A program made the position numbers and the translations under genes. The notes under the pieces are model-generated. The model was given only the letters and a program-made list of their open reading frames with translations. It did no database searches and was not told the origin of the DNA. From positions 372,001 to 436,000 of the forward strand of contig CABHOY010000075.1 of the NCBI GenBank assembly GCA_902168105.1: a DNA stretch of 64,000 nucleotides, written 5' to 3'. This DNA comes from an uncultured Flavihumibacter sp. Its GTDB lineage: Bacteria; Bacteroidota; Bacteroidia; Chitinophagales; Chitinophagaceae. Shown here one piece after another: positions 35,319 to 44,894 of this stretch (the stretch's first letter is position 1; every line of letters starts with the position of its first letter).

Positions 35319-36362
35319 ATGGCAACCATCAATTTTGGAGGGGTACTGGAAGACGTAGTAACCAGAGAAGAATTCCCAATGGAAAAAGCTAGAGAAGTGC
35401 TGAAGAATGAAGTGATAGCTATCATTGGTTACGGCGTACAGGGCCCCGGCCAGGCACTGAACCTGAAAGATAACGGCTTCAACGTGATCGTTGGACAGCG
35501 TAAAGGTTCTAAAACATGGGATAAAGCTATCGCTGATGGCTGGGTTCCAGGTCAGACACTGTTCGAGATCGAAGAAGCTGCACAGAAAGGTACTATTATC
35601 CAGTTCCTGTTGAGCGATGCCGGTCAGATCGCGCTGTGGCCTACATTAAAGCCACACCTGACTGCAGGTAAAGCTTTGTATTTCTCTCATGGTTTTGGTA
35701 TCACTTATAAAGACCAGACTGGTATTATTCCTCCTGCTGATGTGGATGTGATCCTGGTAGCCCCTAAAGGTTCCGGTACTTCCCTGCGCAGACTGTTCCT
35801 GGCTGGCCAGGGTCTGAACTCCAGCTTTGCTATCTTCCAGGATGCAACTGGTAAAGCACGTGACCGCGTTATTGCGCTGGGTATCGGTGTTGGTTCAGGT
35901 TACCTGTTCGAAACTGATTTCAAAAAAGAAGTTACTTCTGACTTAACAGGTGAGCGTGGTACCCTGATGGGTGCTATCCAGGGTATCTTCGCTGCTCAGT
36001 ACGAAGTACTGCGTAAGAATGGTCACTCTCCATCTGAAGCATTCAACGAAACTGTTGAAGAACTGACTCAGTCTCTGATGCCACTCGTTGCAGAAAATGG
36101 TATGGACTGGATGTATGCTAACTGTTCTACTACCGCTCAGCGTGGTGCGTTGGATTGGTGGAAGAAATTCAAAGATGCAAGCCAGCCAGTATTTGAAGAA
36201 CTGTATGCAAGCGTTGCTGCTGGTAAAGAAGCTGCACGTTCAATCGCATCTAACAGTACTGCTGACTACCGCGAGAAACTTGAAGTAGAACTGAAAGAAC
36301 TGCGTGAAAGTGAAATGTGGCAGGCAGGTGCAGCTGTAAGAAAGTTGCGTCCTAACAACTAA
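35319..36362 (+). CDS. ilvC: Ketol-acid reductoisomerase (class I)
   Basis: A 347-residue enzyme that isomerises and reduces acetolactate or acetohydroxybutyrate. The nucleotide-binding loop is IIGYGVQGPGQALNLKDNG, with Arg and Lys in GQRKGSKTWD suiting NADPH. APKGSGTSLRRLF and the acidic Mg2+ site (DLTGERGTLMGAIQG, AFNETVEEL) follow. The single knotted domain makes it class I. Codon use is strongly biased, as for a highly expressed gene. ilvA follows after 93 bases, which include a small hairpin. Confidence 0.95.
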   Translation: MATINFGGVLEDVVTREEFPMEKAREVLKNEVIAIIGYGVQGPGQALNLKDNGFNVIVGQRKGSKTWDKAIADGWVPGQTLFEIEEAAQKGTIIQFLLSDAGQIALWPTLKPHLTAGKALYFSHGFGITYKDQTGIIPPADVDVILVAPKGSGTSLRRLFLAGQGLNSSFAIFQDATGKARDRVIALGIGVGSGYLFETDFKKEVTSDLTGERGTLMGAIQGIFAAQYEVLRKNGHSPSEAFNETVEELTQSLMPLVAENGMDWMYANCSTTAQRGALDWWKKFKDASQPVFEELYASVAAGKEAARSIASNSTADYREKLEVELKELRESEMWQAGAAVRKLRPNN

Positions 36363-36455
36363 TTCAATATTTGATCAGGAAAATGAAGGATCAGGAATTG
36401 GGCGTTATGCATCGGTTCCTGATTCTTTACTTTCTGATTACTAATTAAAGAAACA

Positions 36456-37712
36456 ATGTCCCAGGTACTAACAAGTGTGAACCCGTTAAACATCCTTGAT
36501 GCTGCGGTGAAGTTGAAACCTGTGGTGAACCGTACCCCGCTTACATATAGCGCTACGCTTTCCCGCCGGTATAATGCAGACGTCTATCTCAAAAGAGAGG
36601 ACATGCAGATTGTAAGGTCTTATAAATTGCGCGGTGCATACAACCTGATTAGCAGCCTGGATAAAGAAACGCTGTCAAAAGGCGTGACCTGCGCGAGTGC
36701 GGGCAACCATGCACAGGGCTTTGCCTACGCATGCCGCCAGCTTGATATCAAAGGCGTTTGTTTCATGCCCATCATCACTCCTAAACAGAAGGTGAACCAG
36801 GTAAATATGTTCGGTGGAGATAACATCGAGATAAGACTGGTGGGCGATACTTTTGATGATTGTGCGGCGGAAGCCCAGGCTTTTACCAGGGAGCACAACA
36901 TGACTTTTATTCCTCCGTTTGATGATCCGAAGATCATTGAAGGACAGGGTACCGTAGCAGTAGAGATCCTGGAAGACCAGGCAAAGATCGATTATGTATT
37001 CGTACCTATTGGTGGTGGCGGATTAGCGGCAGGTCTCGGTACTTATTTCAAAACTTATAGTCCGCAGACGCAGATCATTGGTGTGGAACCTGAGGGCGCT
37101 CCATCTATGACACGTGCACTGGAGGCTGGCGAGCCCGTTACGCTCGACGAAATAGAACGTTTCGTGGATGGCGCTGCCGTAAAAAGAGTAGGTGCACTCA
37201 CTTTCAGCATCTGCAAAGATATTTTGAACAAAATGCAGCTGGTACCGGAAGGGAAGGTCTGCTCAACTATATTACGCCTGTACAATGAAGATGCGATCGT
37301 GGTGGAACCTGCGGGCGCACTGTCTATGGCGGCTCTCGATTATTTCGCGAAAGAGATAGAGGGAAAGAAAGTAGTATGTGTGGTGAGTGGCAGTAATAAT
37401 GATATTGACCGTATGCAGGAGATCAAAGAACGCTCCCTGTTATACGAAGGTTTGAAGCATTACTTCATCATCCGCTTTGTACAGCGCCCGGGCGCATTGA
37501 AAGAGTTTGTGAACCATGTACTGGGGCCAGACGATGATATCACCCGTTTCGAATTCATTCAGAAACATAATAAGGAAATGGGACCTGCACTGATAGGCGT
37601 AGAACTGAAGAGGAGAGAAGACTACGATATCCTGCTGGCTAATTTCCGGAAGTATAACATTCACTTTACTGAACTTAATAAAGACGATAACCTGTTCGGT
37701 TACCTCGTTTAA
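36456..37712 (+). CDS. ilvA: Threonine dehydratase (biosynthetic)
   Basis: A 418-residue PLP enzyme that makes 2-oxobutyrate for Ile. Lys57 in RSYKLRGAYN binds PLP; ASAGNHAQG and IGGGGLAAG are the other conserved sites. A single ACT-like regulatory domain (about residues 330-418) is present rather than the two of E. coli IlvA, the short form found in many Gram-positive bacteria and Bacteroidetes. It should be inhibited by Ile. It is the last ilv gene, with a terminator 28 bases downstream. Confidence 0.95.
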   Translation: MSQVLTSVNPLNILDAAVKLKPVVNRTPLTYSATLSRRYNADVYLKREDMQIVRSYKLRGAYNLISSLDKETLSKGVTCASAGNHAQGFAYACRQLDIKGVCFMPIITPKQKVNQVNMFGGDNIEIRLVGDTFDDCAAEAQAFTREHNMTFIPPFDDPKIIEGQGTVAVEILEDQAKIDYVFVPIGGGGLAAGLGTYFKTYSPQTQIIGVEPEGAPSMTRALEAGEPVTLDEIERFVDGAAVKRVGALTFSICKDILNKMQLVPEGKVCSTILRLYNEDAIVVEPAGALSMAALDYFAKEIEGKKVVCVVSGSNNDIDRMQEIKERSLLYEGLKHYFIIRFVQRPGALKEFVNHVLGPDDDITRFEFIQKHNKEMGPALIGVELKRREDYDILLANFRKYNIHFTELNKDDNLFGYLV

Positions 37713-37739
37713 GATCCTGTTATCAACCAATTTTTAAAT

Positions 37740-37776
37740 GGGCATTATGTTTTAGTTATAAAACATGATGCCCTTT
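37740..37776 (+). terminator. Terminator after ilvA
   Basis: A 15-base-pair stem (37740-37754 with 37759-37773, one G-T wobble, loop GTTA) is followed by TTT. The T tract is short, but the long stem and its place after the last ilv gene support termination. Confidence 0.65.
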
Positions 37777-37832
37777 CCGCATGTATCCGCAATTCCCTTT
37801 TTTATCCTAATTTGAAGTCTAAATATCTACGC

Positions 37833-38786
37833 ATGAGTAATTTTATGCAGGCGGCTGTTTTGCCTGAGTTTGGGCCAGCCACTGCTTTCAGGATTGAGAA
37901 GGTACCGGTGCCACTGCCTGCAGCAGGACAGATACTTGTTAAAGTAAAGGCGATCGGATTGAACCCTGTAGACTTTAAAACCCGTTCTGGTAAAGGATAT
38001 GCTTCTTATCAGACATTACCAGCCATTCTTGGTTGGGATATAGCCGGTGAGGTGGTGAGTGTCGGCGAAGGTGTAAGTAAGTTCTTTACTGGCGACCGTA
38101 TATTCGGTATGAGTAATTTCCCGAACCCGGCTAATGCATATGCAGAATATGCGGTAGTGCAGGAAGATGAGTTTGCCATTATTCCCAAAGATATTTCATA
38201 TGAAGTAGCCGCCGGCACGCCGCTGGCCGGACTTACGGCCTGGGAGGCGTTGTTTGATCAGGGAGGTATTACCTGGGGACAAAGAGTGCTTATTCAAGCA
38301 GCAGCCGGTGGAGTGGGTCATATAGCCGTTCAACTGGCTAAGTGGAAACATTGCTTTGTGGCAGCTACAGCATCCGCAGCTAACCATCCTTTCCTTGAAC
38401 AACTGGGCGCAGACCAGTTGATAGACTATAAAACCCAGCGTTTTGAAGACGTGGTGGAGAATGTTGATGTGGTGATGGATGGTATGGGTGGTGAAACAGC
38501 ACTCCGCTCTATAGATGTGTTACAAAGAGGCGGCGTATTGGTATCGTTGCCCAGCATGTATAAAGATGATCCTGCGGTGATTGCAAAGGCAAAGGAGAAA
38601 GGAGTGGATGTGAAGTGGATGTCTGTAAGACCTTCCGGGGAAAGGATGGAACAACTGGCCTTCCTGCTTAGCAATAACCGGTTGAAGGTACAGGTAGATG
38701 AGACATTTCCGTTGGCAGAGATCGTCCGTGCACACCAGTTGCTGGAAGAAGGACATGGGAAGGGGAAAATAGTACTGACAGTGTAG
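37833..38786 (+). CDS. Zinc-independent alcohol dehydrogenase / quinone oxidoreductase family
   Basis: A 317-residue medium-chain dehydrogenase/reductase. It has a GroES-like N-terminal domain (VKAIGLNPVDFKTRSG, GWDIAGEVVSVGEGV) and a Rossmann domain with the NADPH loop AAAGGVGHIAVQLAK. It lacks the Cys/His zinc ligands, so it fits the quinone oxidoreductase branch. The start is taken at ATG 37833; another ATG at 37845 begins exactly at MQAAVLPEFGP and is also possible. The substrate is unknown. It stands alone between two operons. Confidence 0.85.
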   Translation: MSNFMQAAVLPEFGPATAFRIEKVPVPLPAAGQILVKVKAIGLNPVDFKTRSGKGYASYQTLPAILGWDIAGEVVSVGEGVSKFFTGDRIFGMSNFPNPANAYAEYAVVQEDEFAIIPKDISYEVAAGTPLAGLTAWEALFDQGGITWGQRVLIQAAAGGVGHIAVQLAKWKHCFVAATASAANHPFLEQLGADQLIDYKTQRFEDVVENVDVVMDGMGGETALRSIDVLQRGGVLVSLPSMYKDDPAVIAKAKEKGVDVKWMSVRPSGERMEQLAFLLSNNRLKVQVDETFPLAEIVRAHQLLEEGHGKGKIVLTV

Positions 38787-38844
38787 ATAGAAGGGGTAGG
38801 GGATTGGAATATAATTAATGTCACCTTGACATCTATAAAAAGAG

Positions 38845-38852
38845 TACATTTG
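38845..38852 (+). promoter_or_regulatory. Candidate -7 promoter element (TACATTTG)
   Basis: An exact TAnnTTTG lies 61 bases before the FAD oxidoreductase ATG. A TTG at 38826-38828 lies 16 bases upstream of it, slightly closer than usual for the -33 element. Confidence 0.45.
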
Positions 38853-38913
38853 ACAAAATACAAGTCGAATTCCTACGTTTGAAAACAGGCTAAAATAGCC
38901 AAATCAGATCGGT

Positions 38914-40044
38914 ATGCTCAGCTACTGGGAGAAACAAAGCCTTTTGCAATATGATTATATCATTGTCGGCAGTGGTATAGTGGGGCTTTCTGCTGCTATC
39001 AGTCTGAAAGACCGGTTGCCTGCGGCCAGGGTACTGGTGCTGGAAAGGGACATTCTACCTACGGGTGCCAGCACAAAGAATGCGGGTTTTGCATGTATAG
39101 GCAGTCTGACAGAGCTGCTGTCCGATTTCAACAACATGCCCCGTGAAGAGGTGCTGGACCTACTGCAGATGCGTCGTAATGGCTTGCAGTTGCTGCGCCG
39201 CCGGATCGGGGATGAGGCAATGCAGTACAGAGAAGACGGTAGTTATGAACTGATTGGCATTGAAGAGGAACACGCCCTGTCTCAAATAGATAGTGTAAAT
39301 AACATTTTAAGACCGCTGCTTGGCGGTGAGGCCTTTACGCTGGTTAATGACAAGATCGACAAATTTGGCTTTAATAAGACGTATGTAAAAGCGCTGATCA
39401 GTAATAACTATGAAGGCGAGCTGCATACCGGCAAGATGATACGATGTCTGATAGATATCGCTATTTCAAAAGGAGTAGAAATAAAGACCGGTTGTACGGT
39501 AAAACATTTCGAAGACCTGCATACCGGTGTGCGTGTTACCGTACCCACGGCTGGCGGGGAGGAAATCGCTTTCATGGCCAGAAGAATAGCAGTGTGTACC
39601 AATGCCTTTGCCCGGCAATTATTGCCGGAACTGGACTTAGGCCCTGGCAGGGGACAGGTGTTAATGACCAATGTGATCCCTGGTCTCGCCTTTAAGGGAG
39701 TTTTCCATATGGATGAAGGGTATTATTACTTCCGGGAGCTGGACGGAAGGGTATTATTCGGCGGAGGCCGAAATCTTGACTTCGAAAAAGAAACCACAAC
39801 AAGTTTTGATCTTAATCCGGAGATACAACAGCAATTGGAAAACCGGTTACACAATATTATCTTACCAGGACATTCCGTTATGATAACTGACCGTTGGACC
39901 GGTATCATGGCTTTTGGAAAAACCCGCCAGCCATTGATCCGATACCATACCCACAACATAGTGCTCGGTGTCCGGATGGGCGGTATGGGCGTCGCAATAG
40001 GTTCCGCTGTAGGAGAACAGATCTCCGCGTTCCTGACTGAATAG
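38914..40044 (+). CDS. FAD-dependent oxidoreductase, DAO family
   Basis: A 376-residue flavoprotein. The FAD-binding loop YIIVGSGIVGLSAAISL starts near residue 14, preceded by a short hydrophilic lead. TGASTKNAGFACIGS and, at the C-terminus, VLGVRMGGMGVAIGSAVGEQ match glycine/D-amino acid oxidases of the DAO family. Members oxidise amines of amino acids; the substrate here is unknown. It is a single-gene unit with a -7 element upstream and the palindrome of the xylose operon downstream. Confidence 0.87.
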   Translation: MLSYWEKQSLLQYDYIIVGSGIVGLSAAISLKDRLPAARVLVLERDILPTGASTKNAGFACIGSLTELLSDFNNMPREEVLDLLQMRRNGLQLLRRRIGDEAMQYREDGSYELIGIEEEHALSQIDSVNNILRPLLGGEAFTLVNDKIDKFGFNKTYVKALISNNYEGELHTGKMIRCLIDIAISKGVEIKTGCTVKHFEDLHTGVRVTVPTAGGEEIAFMARRIAVCTNAFARQLLPELDLGPGRGQVLMTNVIPGLAFKGVFHMDEGYYYFRELDGRVLFGGGRNLDFEKETTTSFDLNPEIQQQLENRLHNIILPGHSVMITDRWTGIMAFGKTRQPLIRYHTHNIVLGVRMGGMGVAIGSAVGEQISAFLTE

Positions 40045-40084
40045 TAAAATGAAAAACAGAAATATGTCCAACATGAGTGAAAAA

Positions 40085-40111
40085 AATTAAACGTAAATTT
40101 TACGTTTAATT
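40085..40111. promoter_or_regulatory. 27-bp perfect palindrome, likely operator of the xylose operon
   Basis: Two 13-base arms (40085-40097 and 40099-40111) around one T make a perfect palindrome containing TTAAACGTAAA and its reverse complement. It lies 48 bases before the symporter ATG, where it would overlap or sit close to the promoter. A dimeric sugar-responsive repressor or activator is the likely ligand. No regulator gene is encoded nearby. Confidence 0.65.
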
Positions 40112-40159
40112 AAAATGTTACTATATTGATTCCTAATTTATTTATTACCACGTTTTTTT

Positions 40160-41869
40160 ATGCAAAAGAGCTTACAATTCCTCGATTATGTTGTTTTCTT
40201 AGTGTATTTCGTGATTGTCGCCGGCTACGGTCTCTATATCTATCGAAAGAAAAAACGAGCAACAACTGATTCCAAAGATTTCTTCCTGGCGGAAGGTTCC
40301 CTTACCTGGTGGGCTATTGGCGCCTCTCTGATCGCATCCAATATTTCTGCGGAGCAGTTTATCGGGATGGCAGGCTCCGGATTCAATATTGGTCTGGCTA
40401 TCTCCACCTATGAGTGGATGGCTGCTGCGACCCTTATTATTGTGGCGGTCTTTTTCTTACCTATCTATCTGAAGAATAAGATCTATACCATGCCGCAATT
40501 CCTGCTGACGCGGTATAATAAAACAGTAAGTACCATTATGGCCGTTTTCTGGCTCTTGTTATACGTGGTAGTGAATCTGACTTCAATCCTGTACCTCGGT
40601 GCACTGGCGGTGAATACCATTTCAGGTATTAACTTCTATGTGTGTATGAGCCTTATTGCGTTGTTCGCCATCTTTATCACCCTGGGCGGTATGAAGGTGA
40701 TCGGTTATACTGATGTGATCCAGGTGTTCTTCCTGATACTGGGTGGTCTGGTAACTACTTACCTGGCATTAAGTCTCGTTTCTGAGCACTTTGGTGAGAC
40801 AGGCGTACTGAAAGGATTCTCCCTGATGACGGAACATGCAAGTGACCACTTCCATATGATCCTGAAGAAAGACAACCCGCATTATCTTGATCTGCCGGGC
40901 CTCACAGTACTGGTAGGCGGTATGTGGATCGTGAACCTGAACTACTGGGGTTGTAACCAATATATTACACAGCGTGCATTGGGTGCTGACCTGAAAACTG
41001 CACGTAGTGGCCTGCTCTTCGCTGGTTTCCTGAAACTGCTGATGCCTGTGATCGTGGTGTTGCCTGGTATCGCAGCTTATGTACTGCACTCTCAGGGTCT
41101 GTTCCAGCAAGAGATGGTAAAAGCAGGTGAACTGAATCCTGATAATGCTTACCCTGTATTGATGAACCTTCTGCCTGCAGGTATGAAAGGACTGGCGTTC
41201 GCAGCACTGACTGCAGCGGTGGTAGCATCTCTGGCGGGTAAAGCAAACAGTATCTCTACTATTTTCTCACTTGATATTTATAAAGAGATCTTCAATAAGA
41301 CTGCGGATGAGAAAGAGATCGTAAAGGTGGGTCGTATCGTGGTAGTAGTTGCTATGATCCTGGCTATCATTATCTCTCCATTCCTGGGTATTGATAAAAA
41401 AGGTGGTTTCCAGTTCATACAGGAATACACTGGTTTCGTATCACCTGGTATTTTCGCCATGTTCATACTTGGGTTCTTCTGGAAACGAACTACCGCCAAC
41501 GCGGCGCTGTTTGCCATGATCGGAGGTTTCGCAATGTCCATCTTCCTGAAGTTCCTGCCTTTATGGGCTGATCTTTCTTCCCTGTATGACCTCGGTCTTG
41601 CAGTACCAAATGCACAGGGCGTATATGAAATTCCGTTCCTTGACCGTATGGGTATGGTATTCGTTGTATGCGTGGTGGGTATGGCTATCATCTCCCTGAT
41701 AGCGCCAGCACCTGATAAATCACTTGTAAGCGCTACCGGCGGTCTGAAGACAAGCGGATCACATGCACTGGAAGTGGACGCATCTATGTTCAAACCATCT
41801 ATGGCGTTTACTGTTATTGCATTGCTCATTTGCGGTATTCTGACAGCACTGTATACCATTTTCTGGTAG
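40160..41869 (+). CDS. Sodium/sugar symporter (SSS family), probably for xylose
   Basis: A 569-residue inner-membrane transporter of the SGLT/SSS family with about 14 membrane helices. The family pattern is seen in SLIASNISAEQFIGMAGSGF, the Na+-site helix, and in AALTAAVVASLAGKANSISTIFSLDIY. It is followed after 48 bases by xylB and then xylA, so uptake of xylose or a related pentose is inferred. It is the first gene of the operon and lies behind the 27-bp palindrome. Confidence 0.9.
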   Translation: MQKSLQFLDYVVFLVYFVIVAGYGLYIYRKKKRATTDSKDFFLAEGSLTWWAIGASLIASNISAEQFIGMAGSGFNIGLAISTYEWMAAATLIIVAVFFLPIYLKNKIYTMPQFLLTRYNKTVSTIMAVFWLLLYVVVNLTSILYLGALAVNTISGINFYVCMSLIALFAIFITLGGMKVIGYTDVIQVFFLILGGLVTTYLALSLVSEHFGETGVLKGFSLMTEHASDHFHMILKKDNPHYLDLPGLTVLVGGMWIVNLNYWGCNQYITQRALGADLKTARSGLLFAGFLKLLMPVIVVLPGIAAYVLHSQGLFQQEMVKAGELNPDNAYPVLMNLLPAGMKGLAFAALTAAVVASLAGKANSISTIFSLDIYKEIFNKTADEKEIVKVGRIVVVVAMILAIIISPFLGIDKKGGFQFIQEYTGFVSPGIFAMFILGFFWKRTTANAALFAMIGGFAMSIFLKFLPLWADLSSLYDLGLAVPNAQGVYEIPFLDRMGMVFVVCVVGMAIISLIAPAPDKSLVSATGGLKTSGSHALEVDASMFKPSMAFTVIALLICGILTALYTIFW

Positions 41870-41917
41870 TAGTGAAAACAGGAACAAATTAACCATCAGA
41901 AACAGAAGAAGATTGCT

Positions 41918-43399
41918 ATGAGATATACGATAGGATATGACATCGGCTCCTCCTCGGTGAAAGCGGCACTGCTGGAAGTGGAAACGGGGAAATGCCTGGC
42001 TACGGCCATCAGTCCTGCACAGGAAATGCCCATGCATGCACCTGTTGCCGGATGGGCGGAACAGGATCCCGAAATGTGGTGGCTGGAAGTACAGAACGCA
42101 ACAAAAAAATTACAGCAACTGCATCCCTTTGACGGGGGTGCGGTTGCCTGTATTGGTATAGCCTATCAGATGCACGGATTGGTGTGTGTGGACAAAGACC
42201 AGCAGGTTTTACGTCCTTCCATTATCTGGTGTGACAGCCGGGCCGTGGAAATAGGCAACGAGGCCTTCAATACCCTGGGTCAGAACTGGTCGCTTCAATA
42301 CCTGCTTAATTCTCCCGGTAACTTTACCGCTTCCAAGCTACGCTGGGTACAGCAATATGAGCCGGAGATCTATAAGCGTATTCATAAGATCATGCTACCC
42401 GGCGATTTTATCGCTATGCGCCTGACAGGTGAGGCGGCAACCACTATTTCAGGTCTCTCGGAAGGAATCTTCTGGGACTTTAGTGGCCGGCAGGTATCGC
42501 CTGTATTACTGAAACATTACAATATTGATGAAAGCCTGTTGTCGGACGTCGTGCCTACATTCGGGTTACAGGCTAAGGTGACCGAAAAAGCAGCAGCTCT
42601 CTTAGGCATCGCTGCAGGCACACCTGTAACCTATCGTGCAGGCGATCAGCCTAACAATGCTTTCTCCCTTAATGTACTGAAACCCGGGGAAGCCGCTACT
42701 ACAGCAGGTACCTCCGGTGTTGTTTATGCAGTACACGATCATATAGCTTTCGACCAGGAAAGTCGTGTGAACACCTTCGTGCACGTAAATGATACCCCGG
42801 AAGCGCAACGCAACGGGGTGCTGATGTGCCTGAACGGTACAGGCATCCTCAATAGCTGGTTACGGCAAATGACCGGCAAGCTTGAATATGCCGAAATGAA
42901 CACACTGGCGGCAGAAGCGCCTGCAGGCTCAAAAGGACTGCACATCTATCCGTTCGGGAACGGAGCGGAACGTATCCTGGCTAATAAAGAAGTTGGCGCT
43001 GTATTCAATGGACTGAACTTCAATATTCATGGTCGCGGGCACCTGCTGCGCGCAGCACAGGAGGGCATCGTCTTCGGTCTGAAATATGGTATGGATATTA
43101 TGACAGACATGGGGTTGCAGATCCATCGTGTCAGGGCGGGACAGGCTAATATGTTCCTCAGTCCTGTTTTCAGGGAAGTATTTGCCAATACGGCCAATGT
43201 AGTGATCGAACTGTATAATACAGACGGTGCGCAGGGTGCCGCCAGGGCTGCAGGTATAGGCGCAGGTCTGTACAATGAGCAGGAAGCTTTCCGTGGCATG
43301 GAATGTCTCGCCACAATAGAGCCGGATGCAGCGCTCCAGCAACAATATGCCAGCATCTACAGCCAATGGCTGGACGGACTACAGCACATTATTAAGTAA
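41918..43399 (+). CDS. xylB: Xylulokinase
   Basis: A 493-residue FGGY-family kinase that phosphorylates D-xylulose. The N-terminal phosphate loop is GYDIGSSSVKAALLE; GIAYQMHGLV holds the typical xylulokinase MHG motif, and AGDQPNNAF supplies the catalytic Asp. GAQGAARAAGIGAG lies in the C-terminal ATP-binding region. The placement between the symporter and xylose isomerase settles the substrate. Confidence 0.94.
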   Translation: MRYTIGYDIGSSSVKAALLEVETGKCLATAISPAQEMPMHAPVAGWAEQDPEMWWLEVQNATKKLQQLHPFDGGAVACIGIAYQMHGLVCVDKDQQVLRPSIIWCDSRAVEIGNEAFNTLGQNWSLQYLLNSPGNFTASKLRWVQQYEPEIYKRIHKIMLPGDFIAMRLTGEAATTISGLSEGIFWDFSGRQVSPVLLKHYNIDESLLSDVVPTFGLQAKVTEKAAALLGIAAGTPVTYRAGDQPNNAFSLNVLKPGEAATTAGTSGVVYAVHDHIAFDQESRVNTFVHVNDTPEAQRNGVLMCLNGTGILNSWLRQMTGKLEYAEMNTLAAEAPAGSKGLHIYPFGNGAERILANKEVGAVFNGLNFNIHGRGHLLRAAQEGIVFGLKYGMDIMTDMGLQIHRVRAGQANMFLSPVFREVFANTANVVIELYNTDGAQGAARAAGIGAGLYNEQEAFRGMECLATIEPDAALQQQYASIYSQWLDGLQHIIK

Positions 43400-43462
43400 C
43401 TGCGTCACACAAAACAGTTACACAACACATACACACGTTTTGGATTCAAAAAAAGAAAGAAA

Positions 43463-44791
43463 ATGAGTATCACTTTAGGGAATCAGGAGTACTTCAAAGG
43501 CATTGGAAAGATCGCCTACGAAGGTCCTCAGTCAACTAATCCATTTGCTTACAAATGGTATGATGAGAATAGAAAGATCGGTGGCAAGACCATGAAGGAA
43601 TTGTTCCGCTTTGCGGTATCCTACTGGCACACCTTCTGCGGCACCGGCGGAGATCCGTTCGGTCCAGGCACCAAAGCCTTTCCATGGCTAACTGCTACCG
43701 ATGCGGTGCAGAGCGCAAAAGACAAAATGGATGCTGCTTTTGAATTCATCACCAAATTGGGTGTGCCTTACTATTGCTTCCACGATGTGGACCTGGTAGA
43801 TGAAGGCGCTACGATCAGCGAATACGAAAGCCGTATGCAGCAGATCGTGGACTATGCAAAGGAAAAGCAAAAAGCCAGCGGTGTAAAACTGCTGTGGGGC
43901 ACTGCAAATGTATTCAGCAATCCGCGTTACATGAATGGTGCTTCTACCAATCCTGACTTTGCCGTGCTGGCCTATGCAGGTACGCAGGTAAAGAACTCCC
44001 TGGATGCTACTATTGCATTGGGCGGTGAAAACTATGTATTCTGGGGCGGCCGTGAAGGATATATGACGCTGCTGAATACCAACATGAAGCGCGAACAGGA
44101 TCACTTGGCCCGCTTCCTGACCACAGCAAAAGATTATGCACGCAAACAGGGCTTTAAAGGTACTTTCTTCATCGAACCTAAACCTTGCGAGCCTACCAAA
44201 CACCAGTATGATTATGATGCGGCGACTGTAATTGGTTTCCTGCGTCACTACGGACTGGATAAAGACTTTAAACTGAACCTGGAAGTAAACCATGCTACGC
44301 TGGCTGGTCATACATTCCAGCACGAACTGCAAGTAGCTGCAGATGCCGATATGCTGGGTAGCATTGACGCTAACCGTGGTGATTCACAGAACGGATGGGA
44401 TACCGACCAGTTTCCGATGAACCTGAACGACATGGTTGAATTCATGCTGGTGATCCTGGAAGCGGGTGGTTTCAGCGGTGGTGGTGTGAACTTCGATGCG
44501 AAGACACGCCGTAACTCAACCGATCTGGAAGACATCTTCCATGCGCATATAGGTGGTATTGATTCTTTCGCACGCGCTGCTGTTATTGCAGAAAAAGTGT
44601 TGGAACAATCTCCGTATAAGCAATTCCGTAAAGACCGCTACGCTTCTTTCGACAGCGGTAAAGGCAAGGAATTCGAAGAAGGTAAACTGACCCTGGAAGA
44701 CCTGCGCAGTTTCGCTATCGGTAATGGTGAACCGAAGCTGACCAGTGGTAAACAGGAGTGGCTGGAGAATATCATCAACCAGTACATCTGA
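43463..44791 (+). CDS. xylA: Xylose isomerase
   Basis: A 442-residue metal-dependent aldose-ketose isomerase of the longer, class II type. CFHDVDL contains the catalytic His-Asp pair; FIEPKPCEPTKHQYD, NLEVNHATLAGHTF and SIDANRGDSQNGWDTDQFP carry the metal ligands. It converts xylose to xylulose for XylB. Codon use is strongly biased, as for a highly expressed gene. The long terminator after it marks the end of the core operon. Confidence 0.96.
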   Translation: MSITLGNQEYFKGIGKIAYEGPQSTNPFAYKWYDENRKIGGKTMKELFRFAVSYWHTFCGTGGDPFGPGTKAFPWLTATDAVQSAKDKMDAAFEFITKLGVPYYCFHDVDLVDEGATISEYESRMQQIVDYAKEKQKASGVKLLWGTANVFSNPRYMNGASTNPDFAVLAYAGTQVKNSLDATIALGGENYVFWGGREGYMTLLNTNMKREQDHLARFLTTAKDYARKQGFKGTFFIEPKPCEPTKHQYDYDAATVIGFLRHYGLDKDFKLNLEVNHATLAGHTFQHELQVAADADMLGSIDANRGDSQNGWDTDQFPMNLNDMVEFMLVILEAGGFSGGGVNFDAKTRRNSTDLEDIFHAHIGGIDSFARAAVIAEKVLEQSPYKQFRKDRYASFDSGKGKEFEEGKLTLEDLRSFAIGNGEPKLTSGKQEWLENIINQYI

Positions 44792-44817
44792 TCATAAATT
44801 AGTTTGTTGAAATTGAA

Positions 44818-44860
44818 AAAAGGAAGCTGTCCCATTTTTAAATGGGGCAGCTTTCTTTTT
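44818..44860 (+). terminator. Strong terminator after xylA
   Basis: Bases 44818-44836 pair with 44841-44859 around a TTTA loop, about 19 pairs including two G-T wobbles, and end in a run of T. It separates xylA from the aldose epimerase gene. Confidence 0.85.
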
Positions 44861-44894
44861 GTAACTTGCCATACACCATAATAAACTTATAGCC

